DNA of 64,000 nucleotides. Source: Haladaptatus paucihalophilus DX253. GTDB taxonomy: Archaea > Halobacteriota > Halobacteria > Halobacteriales > Haladaptataceae. This document shows, piece by piece, positions 45,231 to 53,149 of the stretch. The first letter of the stretch is position 1. Each line of letters begins with the position of its first letter. The notes under the pieces were generated by a model that saw only the letters and a list, made by a program, of their open reading frames with translations, was not told the origin of the DNA and searched no databases. Position numbers and translations under genes: made by a program. The DNA lies in the NCBI RefSeq assembly GCF_000376445.1, contig NZ_AQXI01000001.1, forward strand, positions 2,381,734 through 2,445,733, read 5' to 3'.

Positions 45231-46382
45231 ATGTGGGAGGGGAATCCGACGCGGCGAGGAGTACTTCGATTCGGCGCGGTAGCGGCCGGTGTCGGCGTGG
45301 CGGGGAGTTCCGGCCGACGAACCGAGAGCGACGTTGATTGTCTGTCCGGGGACCGCGGGACGAACGGCGAAGCGGACGCTCCGGTCGACGTTCGCGGAGC
45401 CATCTACTTCCCGTCCAGAGCGTACAACACGTTCCAGATGTGGCACGGCTACGACCCCGACGTCATCGAACGCGACCTCTGCTATGCGAGTCGGATTAAC
45501 CTGAACGCGCTGCGGGTGTGGCTGAGTTTCGAAACGTGGCGGCGCGAGCCGTTGCGGTTCGGACTCCGACTCGAACACTTCCTGACGACGGCGGCGAACC
45601 ACGGCCTCCGGGTCCTGCTCGGCATCTTCGAAGGTATCGGGTTGAATCCCACGGAACGCCAACTGCAAAACACCGACCCGCTCACCGCTCGGCCGGTGTT
45701 CTCGCCGTCGCGGGAGATCATGGAACAGCGAGCGCGCTGGCACCTGCCGCGACGGTTCATCCGGTGGTTCATGGAACGCCACCGCGACGATTCGCGCCTG
45801 CTGGCCATCGAACTGATGAACGAACCCGGCTGGAAGCCGTGGAAGATGCGGTTCGCGCGGGCGATGTTCCGAACGCTCGCCGACCAGCGCGGACGCGTCC
45901 CGCTGTCGGTCGGTTCGACGAACATCCCGAACAACCGGGACTACCGAACGTGGGGGAGCGAAGTGTACCAGTGCCACAAGAACTTCGCCCACACCGAAGG
46001 GCAGTACCGTCGGTTGCTTCGCCGTATCAACGCGACCGAGCGTCGGACCGGTCGCCCCGTCTGGCTGACGGAGTGGCAGCGACTCGCACCGCCCCGAAAG
46101 GGAACCGGAACACATCCGCCGAACTACGCGTCGCTCGCTCCCTTGATTCGGCGGGCGGGCGTCGGCAACTTCTTCTGGTCGCTCATGGTCAAACCCGCGT
46201 ATCAGGTCTATCGCCGAGAACAGGGATTGATAAGCGGAATATTCCACGAGGACGGCACGGTCTGGAGCGCGGACGATGCCCGGGCCATCAAAGCGATGTC
46301 GGGCGACCCCACTTTTTCGGGCGAGGAACGCCCCGAATGGCCGTCGTGGGCCGAGTCCGTTCGGAACGCCGTCACCGACTAG
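45231..46382 (+). CDS. Exported GH5-like glycoside hydrolase
   Basis: This 383-residue protein has a twin-arginine signal (NPTRRGVLRFGAVAAGVGVA). The catalytic barrel has acid/base E198 in LAIELMNEPGW and probable nucleophile E281 in VWLTEWQR, with NALRVWLSFETW and SVGSTNIPNN fitting GH5/clan A barrels. The likely substrate is a beta-linked glycan outside the cell, such as cellulose or mannan; specificity cannot be read. ATG 45231 follows a TTG by 12 bases; the ATG keeps the RR near the N-terminus. It ends overlapping the convergent CoA gene by four bases. Confidence 0.8.
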   Translation: MWEGNPTRRGVLRFGAVAAGVGVAGSSGRRTESDVDCLSGDRGTNGEADAPVDVRGAIYFPSRAYNTFQMWHGYDPDVIERDLCYASRINLNALRVWLSFETWRREPLRFGLRLEHFLTTAANHGLRVLLGIFEGIGLNPTERQLQNTDPLTARPVFSPSREIMEQRARWHLPRRFIRWFMERHRDDSRLLAIELMNEPGWKPWKMRFARAMFRTLADQRGRVPLSVGSTNIPNNRDYRTWGSEVYQCHKNFAHTEGQYRRLLRRINATERRTGRPVWLTEWQRLAPPRKGTGTHPPNYASLAPLIRRAGVGNFFWSLMVKPAYQVYRREQGLISGIFHEDGTVWSADDARAIKAMSGDPTFSGEERPEWPSWAESVRNAVTD

Positions 46383-47122
46383 ACGTCCCGTATCGCTCGT
46401 TCAGCGTCGTCGAGGACCGCTTCGCGGTCGAAGTCGGCGACGATAGCTTCCAGTTCGTCGCGGGACGCGTCCGCGAGGTCGCGGGCGTGCTCCGTTACGT
46501 TCGGCACCGCGCGGATGATGTTGTCGATTATCGGAATCGCGGCGGTTCGCGGCGAGCGCGAGAGCGGATTCAGGTCGATGACGATCTCCGTCTTTCCCAT
46601 CTCGCCGAGCGCTTCGGCCCGGTCGCCGTCCTCCAGCGGGACGAGGACGACATCCGCATCGTAAATCCCGTCTTCGTCCACCTTCCCCCGCTCGTGTTCC
46701 AGTCCGGGAATGCGAGCGTCCGCGGCGAGTCCCTTCACGTTCGTCGCGCCGTGTTCACGGAGGTGGTCGGCGATGGCCCGCATGCGTTCTTCCGTCCGTC
46801 CGAACAGGTTCACCTCGATGTCCGCGCCGGTCGCCTCGGCGAGGGCGACGGTTTCGCCCGGCACGAGCGCCGCTACGTTTCCGTTCACCGAGAGCACCGC
46901 GTGCTCCGCGAGGAGCAGTTGCGCCGCGGCCGCCCGCTCCGCCGCGTCGGCGCTCGGGAGGGTTTCCTCGCCGAGCAGGTAGTCGAACGACTCGCCGCGA
47001 CCTTCGGCGATGAGTCCTTGTTTGCTCGTGATACCCTTCTCGACGCCCTCCTCGATTCGGTGGCGCGTGAGAAGCGACTGGTATCGCGGATGGTCCTCGG
47101 GAATCTCCACCTCGTCGGTCAT
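46379..47122 (-). CDS. 4-phosphopantoate--beta-alanine ligase
   Basis: This 247-residue protein matches the archaeal phosphopantothenate synthetase (PPS). It has HPRYQSLLTRHRIEEGVEKG, the conserved LLLAEHAVLSVNGNVAAL, EVNLFGRTEERMRAIA and VIDLNPLSRSPRTA. It condenses 4-phosphopantoate and beta-alanine, the archaeal-specific branch of CoA synthesis that replaces bacterial PanC/PanK. It lies 53 bases downstream of pantoate kinase, which makes its substrate. Confidence 0.95.
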   Translation of the reverse strand: MTDEVEIPEDHPRYQSLLTRHRIEEGVEKGITSKQGLIAEGRGESFDYLLGEETLPSADAAERAAAAQLLLAEHAVLSVNGNVAALVPGETVALAEATGADIEVNLFGRTEERMRAIADHLREHGATNVKGLAADARIPGLEHERGKVDEDGIYDADVVLVPLEDGDRAEALGEMGKTEIVIDLNPLSRSPRTAAIPIIDNIIRAVPNVTEHARDLADASRDELEAIVADFDREAVLDDAERAIRDV

Positions 47123-47175
47123 ACCCGGTTCTCCGAAGCGGGGGGAGAAAACAGCCGTGATTCGATTCCGAACGC

Positions 47176-48009
47176 CTATTCGAGCACCGTCGCTCCGGCG
47201 TGGTGCGTTTTGCAGGCGCGTGCGTCGTACCCCGCATCGGAGAGGCCCGTATCGAGCGCGAAGACGGTTTCACCCAGCATCGCCATCGAGGCGTACCCAC
47301 CCGCCGCGTGAACGTCGTCGATGACCGCCCGAACCTCGTCGGTGAGCAGGCCGGTCCGTTCCGCGAAGGCGTTCGATTCTGCCATGAACGTCTGCAGCGT
47401 CGGTTGGTTCACCAACGCGACGAGCGCGTCCACGCCCGCCCGCGAGAGTCGGTTCGTGCTCCCCGAGAGCACCTCGGCGGTGGACAGTTCACCGAGCGAG
47501 AGATACTCGACGGTCGCCCGCGTCGGCACGCCGTCGAGACGGTTGTGTTCGGGTCCGCCGGGTTCGAGTCGGATGGGGATTCCGCCGCGCGCCTGTGCCA
47601 CCACGTCGCCGAGTCCGGTTCCCGCTGCGACCTCCGCCTTGTGCGCGAGCGTCACGAGTTCGTTCTCGGAGCGTCCGTCGCCGAAGACGTCGTTCGCGGC
47701 GTACGCGGTTCCGAGCGCGACCGCGCCCGAGACGCCGAACCCCGAACCGAGCGGGAGGGTCGTCTCGGCCGAGATGCGTGCCGTCTCGTCCAGTTCGTCC
47801 AACACGCGTCGCCCGGATTCGACGGCCGCGAACTCGCCGTTCAGTTCGATACTCGTCTCCGCGGCCGGTTCGACGGTCACGGTGACTCCCTCCGAAAGCG
47901 TCAGCCCCGCCCCGCGAGACCCCGCCCGTTCGGGGTCGTCGGCCTCGTGAATGCTGAAAAACCCCGTGATGTGGCCGGGAACGAACGCGCGACCAACCTC
48001 GTCGCTCAT
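47176..48009 (-). CDS. Pantoate kinase (GHMP superfamily)
   Basis: This 277-residue GHMP kinase has the ATP-binding loop TLPLGSGFGVSGAVALGTAY and N-terminal AFVPGHITGFFSIHE, typical of archaeal pantoate kinase. It phosphorylates pantoate to 4-phosphopantoate, the step before the ligase gene downstream. ATG 48009 is chosen: the frame extends upstream without conserved sequence. The pair forms an archaeal CoA operon. Confidence 0.93.
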   Translation of the reverse strand: MSDEVGRAFVPGHITGFFSIHEADDPERAGSRGAGLTLSEGVTVTVEPAAETSIELNGEFAAVESGRRVLDELDETARISAETTLPLGSGFGVSGAVALGTAYAANDVFGDGRSENELVTLAHKAEVAAGTGLGDVVAQARGGIPIRLEPGGPEHNRLDGVPTRATVEYLSLGELSTAEVLSGSTNRLSRAGVDALVALVNQPTLQTFMAESNAFAERTGLLTDEVRAVIDDVHAAGGYASMAMLGETVFALDTGLSDAGYDARACKTHHAGATVLE

Positions 48010-48185
48010 ACCCCCGCTTTCGGGCGACAGCGTATAACGGTTAAAATTCGTCGTCGTCATTCGGCGGTTTTGTTCGCGCGAAGATGCCGTCCACGATTCT
48101 GCTCGAAGACGGTGGCAATCTCGCGGGAACTGAGTCGTTCCACTTCGCTTCACTCCTCGCTCCCACTCGAAAACAGCGGTTTCGT

Positions 48186-49484
48186 CTACGGACTCAACCG
48201 CTGTCTATCTCGTGGGAACAGAACAGCCTCTCGAATGTTGTCCAACCCGAGCATCGTCATGATGAGACGCTCGCCGCCGAGACCCCACCCGGCGTGCGGC
48301 GGCATGCCGTACTTGAACATCTTCGTGTAGTAGTCGAACGCCTCGGGGTCCAGTCCCTGCTGTTCGAACCCTTCGACGAGGCGGTCGTAGCGGTGTTCAC
48401 GCTGCCCGCCGGAGACGAGTTCCATGCGCGGATGCATCATGTCGAAACCGGTCGAAAGCTCCTCGTCGTCGTCGTGGTCCTTGATGTAGAACGGCTTGAT
48501 TTCGCTGGGCCAGTCGGTGATGAAGTAGTGGGTGCCCACGTCCTCGCCGAGCGCCTTCTCGCCCTCGGTCGGCAGGTCGTCGCCCCAGACGAGCATCTCG
48601 TCGAGTTCGCCGGTGGCGTTGATGCGCTCGATGGCCTCCTCGTAGGTAAGTCGCGGGAAGTCGCCCTCGGGCACTTCGAAGTCGATGTCGAGCGCGTCGA
48701 GTTCGTCCTGACAGTTCTCGGCGACGCCCTCGTAGGCGGCCTTGACGACCGCTTCACAGGCGTCCATCGCCTCGTTATGGTCGTAAAACGCGCTCTCGAA
48801 GTCGATGCTGGTCGCTTCGTTCAGGTGGCGCGGCGTGTTGTGCTCTTCCGCGCGGAATATGGGACCGATTTCGAAGACGCGTTCGAGACCCGAACCGACC
48901 ATGAGCTGTTTGAACAGCTGCGGCGACTGGTTCATGAACGCCTCCTCGCCGAAGTAGGTGATGGGGAACAGTTCCGTTCCGCCCTCCGTCCCCGTCGCCA
49001 CGATTTTCGGCGTGTTGATTTCGCTGCAACCGAGGTCGCGGAACGTCTCGCGCACTGCGCGGAGCACTTCGCCGCGAATCTTGAACACGGCCTCGACATC
49101 TTCTTTGCGCGCGTCGAGCGTTCGGTTGTCGAGACGCGTCGAGAGGTCGGCATCGACCTTGCCGCTGGGGTCGAGCGGGAGTTCCGGTTCGGCCTCCGCG
49201 ATGACCGCCACGTCCGTCGGGACGATTTCGACGTCCGTCGGCGCGCGCGGTTCTTCTTTCACGTCGCCCGTGATTTCGACGACGCTCTCGCGGTTGACGC
49301 CGAGGCCGGTCTCGACGAGCTCCTCGTCCATGTCGTCTTTCTCGAACTTGACCTGAATCTTCCCCGTCGTGTCGCGGACGATGAGGAACGCGATACCGCC
49401 GAGGTCGCGGATTTCGTGGACCCAGCCAGCGACCGTGACGGTCTCGCCGGGTTCGGCATCCGCGGTGTAGGTTCGGTTCTGCAT
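48186..49484 (-). CDS. aspS: Aspartyl-tRNA synthetase, likely non-discriminating
   Basis: This 432-residue archaeal-type class II synthetase has an N-terminal OB anticodon-binding domain ([20 protein letters not shown]), motif 2 [19 protein letters not shown] and motif 3 [14 protein letters not shown]. Position 23 is His and position 82 is Pro; as I recall, archaeal enzymes with Trp/Lys there discriminate against tRNA-Asn, whereas His/Pro forms charge both. This agrees with gatB in the window. ATG 49484 is preferred to an in-frame codon nine bases upstream. Confidence 0.95.
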   Translation of the reverse strand: MQNRTYTADAEPGETVTVAGWVHEIRDLGGIAFLIVRDTTGKIQVKFEKDDMDEELVETGLGVNRESVVEITGDVKEEPRAPTDVEIVPTDVAVIAEAEPELPLDPSGKVDADLSTRLDNRTLDARKEDVEAVFKIRGEVLRAVRETFRDLGCSEINTPKIVATGTEGGTELFPITYFGEEAFMNQSPQLFKQLMVGSGLERVFEIGPIFRAEEHNTPRHLNEATSIDFESAFYDHNEAMDACEAVVKAAYEGVAENCQDELDALDIDFEVPEGDFPRLTYEEAIERINATGELDEMLVWGDDLPTEGEKALGEDVGTHYFITDWPSEIKPFYIKDHDDDEELSTGFDMMHPRMELVSGGQREHRYDRLVEGFEQQGLDPEAFDYYTKMFKYGMPPHAGWGLGGERLIMTMLGLDNIREAVLFPRDRQRLSP

Positions 49485-49509
49485 ACGGCCCAATTCTCCC
49501 GGGACGTGC

Positions 49510-50139
49510 TTAAACGCGTTCGTTTTCCCCCGTCGGGCGCGTCAACCCGGCGGCGACCGTCTCGACGAACGTGTCGCGCATGACCGGGTAGTATTCCTCG
49601 CCGAGCTGTTCCCGGTACGCCGTGAGGAATTTCACCGACCCCATCACGCCCACGATGGCGGCCGGGTCGCCGTCGCGGACGCTCCCCTCGGCCTGCCACG
49701 CTTCGACGTACGGGAGGAGGTGGGCGAACGACGCGGCACGCATCGATTCGTACTCCTCCTTTGAGATGCCGTCCATCGTCCGCAAGACGGTTTCCCACTC
49801 GTCGCCCGCGACCAACCGCTCGAACAGCGGGTTCTCCTCCATCTCATCGGCCAACAGCGTCATGAATCGCCGAATCGCGCGCTCGGGGTCGTCTTCCGTC
49901 TCGAACGAGTTGGCGATGAGGTCGTCGGCCGTCTCGTGCCCCTCGCGTTGCAGAATTTCGAAGTAGAGCGCCTCCTTGGAGTCGAAAAACCGATAAAACG
50001 TCCCGTTGGCGATTCCGACCGGATCCGTGAGGTCGGAGATGGTGGTCTTTTTCACCCCGTACCGTGCGAACAGGTCGGTCCCCGTCTCCATCAGCTGGTC
50101 CCGTATCCGCTCGCGCTCAGCGTCGTCAAATCCCTTCAT
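49510..50139 (-). CDS. TetR/AcrR-family regulator of the ABC exporter operon
   Basis: This 209-residue protein has an N-terminal TetR helix-turn-helix ([52 protein letters not shown]). The ligand domain is helical. It is the third gene of an ABC-2 operon, its ATG overlapping the permease stop by four bases, so it is probably autoregulated. Palindromic sites in the operon promoter (51891-51925) are candidate operators. Inducer unknown. Confidence 0.88.
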   Translation of the reverse strand: MKGFDDAERERIRDQLMETGTDLFARYGVKKTTISDLTDPVGIANGTFYRFFDSKEALYFEILQREGHETADDLIANSFETEDDPERAIRRFMTLLADEMEENPLFERLVAGDEWETVLRTMDGISKEEYESMRAASFAHLLPYVEAWQAEGSVRDGDPAAIVGVMGSVKFLTAYREQLGEEYYPVMRDTFVETVAAGLTRPTGENERV

Positions 50140-50939
50140 GCGATGTCTTTCCGTTGGAAGATGACGAGGCTCACGGACACCAACGCCGCGATTCCGACGA
50201 GCAGGATTCCCGCCCCCGTCCAGTCGTAGGACCCGGAGACGAGGATGGCGGTCGGGTCGTAGTAGTGCATCGGGCTGAGGGCTCCGAGCCAGCCCATATC
50301 CGCCGATTCGCCGACGGAGTTGAGCAGGAACAGCGCGAACACCGCCCCGAGTCCCCCGCGCTGGGCGATGTCCTCACGGTCGAACAGCACCGACAGCAAG
50401 AGTCCGATGCCGCCACAGGCGAGCAGGTAGGGAATCGAGAGTAGGTGCACGACGGCCAAATCGCTCACCGACACCGACTCGCCGACGGCGACGACGCTCC
50501 CGTACACTACGATGCCCACGATGACGTTGAGGATGACGAGCGTGGGGAGCAACGAGGCGAACTTCTCGACCAGCACCTTCGAACGCGAGACGGGAGTGGC
50601 GAGGAGCACGTCCATCCGGTCGCGCTCCACGTCACCGGCGATGAGGCTCCCGGCGAGGTACGCCACGTAGACGCCGAGCAGGAGCAACCAGAAGAACTGG
50701 TACAGTTCGACGGCGAGGAATCCCTCCATCGTCGTCAGCGAGAACCCCGCTCCCGACGCGCCGAAGGCCGCCTTCATCGCCGGTGGGAGGTTGTTCCAGT
50801 ACGCGTCGATGTTCGCCCCCGAGGACTTGATGGACGGGAACAGGGCGACGAACAGTATCGACATCACGCCGAGGAGCACCGCCAACGCGACCGCTCCCTT
50901 GACCCGCCGCGAGGACTCGTAGCGCGCGATTTCAAGCAT
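50136..50939 (-). CDS. ABC-2 type transporter permease
   Basis: This 267-residue membrane protein begins MLEIARYESSRRVKGAVALA. It has six hydrophobic segments, including VALAVLLGVMSILFVALFP, FFWLLLLGVYVAYLAGSLIA and a final GAGILLVGIAALVSVSLVIF. SLIAGDVERDRMDVLLATPV is the typical ABC-2 cytoplasmic coupling loop. It probably exports a drug or lipid-like compound. ATG 50939 is preferred to an in-frame codon 33 bases upstream that would overlap further into the ATPase gene. Confidence 0.87.
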   Translation of the reverse strand: MLEIARYESSRRVKGAVALAVLLGVMSILFVALFPSIKSSGANIDAYWNNLPPAMKAAFGASGAGFSLTTMEGFLAVELYQFFWLLLLGVYVAYLAGSLIAGDVERDRMDVLLATPVSRSKVLVEKFASLLPTLVILNVIVGIVVYGSVVAVGESVSVSDLAVVHLLSIPYLLACGGIGLLLSVLFDREDIAQRGGLGAVFALFLLNSVGESADMGWLGALSPMHYYDPTAILVSGSYDWTGAGILLVGIAALVSVSLVIFQRKDIA

Positions 50940-51864
50940 CGACTTCACCTCCCTCGCTCGCGGAAACTTCACCCGCCTCGTCGGTGCTCGCTTCGCCGCC
51001 GTAGAACCGCATGAACACCTCGTCGAGCGGTGCCTCTTCGATATCGACGTCTACGACGTGATAGTCGGAGAGACGGTCCAAGAGCACGTCGTACTCCCCC
51101 GTGTAGGTGAACTGCACCGCGCCGTCGAGCACGAGGTCGTGGACGCCCGCGAACTCGAACTCCTCGCGGGCCACCGGTTCGTTCGTTCGAAGCCGCACGC
51201 GCTTGCCGTTCCGGTCGAGGAGCGTCTCCACGTCCTCGGTCGTGACGAGCTTTCCGTCGCGGATGATGCCCACGCGGTCACAGACCTTCCGAACCTCGCT
51301 CAAGATGTGACTCGAAAAGAAGAACGTCACGCCGCGCTCCTGCTCGTCTTCGAGGAAGTCGTAGAACCGCTCTTGCATCAGCGGGTCGAGTCCCGAGGTC
51401 GGTTCGTCCATGATAACGAGGTCGGGGTCGTGCATGAACGCCGAGACGATGGCGAGCTTCTGTTTGTTCCCCCGCGAGTACTCCTCGATAGCCCGCTCGA
51501 CGGGGGCGTCGAAGAGTTCGAGTAATTCCTCCCGTCGGTCGTCGCCCTTCAGCGACGCTTGGTAGTCCAGAAACTGCGTTCCGGTCGCGCCTTCGTCGAA
51601 TCCGGGGTCGCTCGGCAGGTAGCCGATGCGTTTTTTCGCTTCGATGAGCGCACGTTCGTCGCGCACGTCGTACCCGAGCACCGTCGCCTCCCCGTCCGTC
51701 GGGGCGATGAATCCGAGCAGCGTCCGAATCGTCGTCGTCTTCCCGGCTCCGTTCGGGCCGAGGTAGCCGAACACCTCGCCCGATTCGACGGAGAGCGTCA
51801 GGTCTTCGATACCCCGCGTCTCTCCGTAGTACTTCGTCAGACCGACCGTTTCGAGTGCGGACAT
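50932..51864 (-). CDS. ABC transporter ATP-binding protein
   Basis: This 310-residue ATPase has Walker A LGPNGAGKTTTIRTLLG, signature YSRGNKQKLAIVSAFMHDPD (a relaxed LSGGQ common in ABC-2 exporters), Walker B LVIMDEPTSGLDP and H-loop FSSHILSEV. The C-terminal extension, about residues 220-310, fits drug-resistance-type ABC-2 ATPases. It is the first gene of the three-gene operon, overlapping the permease by eight bases. Confidence 0.93.
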   Translation of the reverse strand: MSALETVGLTKYYGETRGIEDLTLSVESGEVFGYLGPNGAGKTTTIRTLLGFIAPTDGEATVLGYDVRDERALIEAKKRIGYLPSDPGFDEGATGTQFLDYQASLKGDDRREELLELFDAPVERAIEEYSRGNKQKLAIVSAFMHDPDLVIMDEPTSGLDPLMQERFYDFLEDEQERGVTFFFSSHILSEVRKVCDRVGIIRDGKLVTTEDVETLLDRNGKRVRLRTNEPVAREEFEFAGVHDLVLDGAVQFTYTGEYDVLLDRLSDYHVVDVDIEEAPLDEVFMRFYGGEASTDEAGEVSASEGGEVDA

Positions 51865-51889
51865 GTGTATCCCGACCGTATATCCGCAC

Positions 51890-51925
51890 CATGAATATAT
51901 GAATATTCCGTTCATGAATATTCGA
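51890..51925. promoter_or_regulatory. Palindromic operator over the ABC operon promoter
   Basis: The self-complementary GAATATTC occurs at 51901-51908 and 51916-51923, with a related ATGAATAT at 51891-51898. The cluster overlaps the TATA-like ATATATTCAT of the minus-strand operon, about 28-35 bases before ATG 51864. Placement suits repression by the TetR protein encoded at the end of the operon. Confidence 0.55.
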
Positions 51926-52079
51926 ATCTCTTATTCACGTCCGTCAGCGCTTTTTTGGGTTATTTGCGTCGTTTCCACTCACAATCACCGTCTCTACTCA
52001 CAATTGGCGGCGCTTTACCCCAGCGTCGCCACTACTCCGAATGACCGACGGAAAACGAACTCTCGTACGTCGAAGCTCC

Positions 52080-52802
52080 TTACGCCGATTCCGCGCGCGC
52101 CTTCTTCGCGTCTTTCGCACCTTCGACCGTCTCGCGGACGGCCTCGACGCCCTCGTCGTGCACGAGGTCGCCGACGACCACGATATCGGCGTGCGCCGCC
52201 ATCGTGTTCGCCGATTCGTAGTCGCGGATGCCGCCGCCGTAGAACAGCGTCGCCTCGTCCAACGCTTCCTGTGCCATCTTCACGGTTTTCGGGTCGCCGA
52301 ACGTACCCGAGCACTCGATGTAAATTATCTGCTGGCCGAGCATCTTCTCCGCGAGTTCGGCGTAGGCCGCCACGTCCTCCGGCGTCTGGTCACAATCGGC
52401 GTCGGCGTATTCCGCGACGCTCGCCTCGGGGTTCAGGATGATGTAGCCCTCCGTGTGCGTCTCCGACCAGTCCACGTCCGCCATCCGAATCCACTCCTTG
52501 TGGAGTCCGGCTATCCACGCCACGTCTCGCGTGTTCAGCACGGTCGGGACGAGATAGCCGTCCAGCGCGTCGCTCTCCACGACCACGGCCGGGTTACTCG
52601 GCTCTTGATAGAGCGGCACGTCGTACTCGGCACAGGCGTCGATGACCCGCTGCATCTTATCCTGCGTCATATCCAGCGTGCCACCGATTTCGAGCGCGTC
52701 CGTCCCCGTCGCGCACACGTCGGCGAACGTATCGCCATCCGCGAGGCTCTTGTCCGGATCGAGTTTAGTTATATGGTCCCAGTCGTCCCATGGCGCAGTC
52801 AT
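52080..52802 (-). CDS. Phosphoglycerol geranylgeranyltransferase (GGGP synthase)
   Basis: This 240-residue TIM-barrel enzyme of the PcrB/GGGPS family has [20 protein letters not shown] at the N-terminus, [31 protein letters not shown], the [11 protein letters not shown] segment and [20 protein letters not shown] closing the phosphate site. It joins geranylgeranyl diphosphate to sn-glycerol-1-phosphate, the first ether bond in archaeal lipids. ATG 52802 gives the family-length N-terminus; longer frames run into the repeat region. Confidence 0.95.
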   Translation of the reverse strand: MTAPWDDWDHITKLDPDKSLADGDTFADVCATGTDALEIGGTLDMTQDKMQRVIDACAEYDVPLYQEPSNPAVVVESDALDGYLVPTVLNTRDVAWIAGLHKEWIRMADVDWSETHTEGYIILNPEASVAEYADADCDQTPEDVAAYAELAEKMLGQQIIYIECSGTFGDPKTVKMAQEALDEATLFYGGGIRDYESANTMAAHADIVVVGDLVHDEGVEAVRETVEGAKDAKKARAESA

Positions 52803-53149
52803 AGGGTTCCTTTCAAAACTCCCGGCTAAAACAGCTTCGAAACGACCTTTTACGACGCTCGCGGGTCGGCGGGACGACAACCGCTGTCGTCCCGCCAACC
52901 GGCTCCCTGTAAAAGCTCGACCAAAAGCACTCCTCCTTCATTTCGAGGGCCGACACGTGTCGGCCCTCTCCATTCAGTCGTCGGCCCGGAAAATCGAAGA
53001 TTTTCCGGAAAGAAGACTGGTCTCCGCGGTTTTTCATCGGCTGTTTCCGGCGGTTGTGAAAATGCGAGTTACTGGTGGTTGTGTCACTGCTGATTCTGGC
53101 ATAATGCGGACGCCGTGCACGATTTGTGATGTAGATGAGGGGGGACGAA
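52803..53149. repeat. Hairpin array with intergenic element copy C
   Basis: Three perfect inverted repeats occur here: GGCGGGACGACA/TGTCGTCCCGCC at 52868-52896 (five-base loop), a 24-base palindrome centred on CACGTG at 52945-52968, and CCGGAAAATC/GATTTTCCGG at 52986-53008. Between the first two lies the shared element GGCTCCCTGTAAAAGC...GACCAAAAGC...CTCCTCC (52901-52936). No gene is visible in these 347 bases. Confidence 0.7.
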
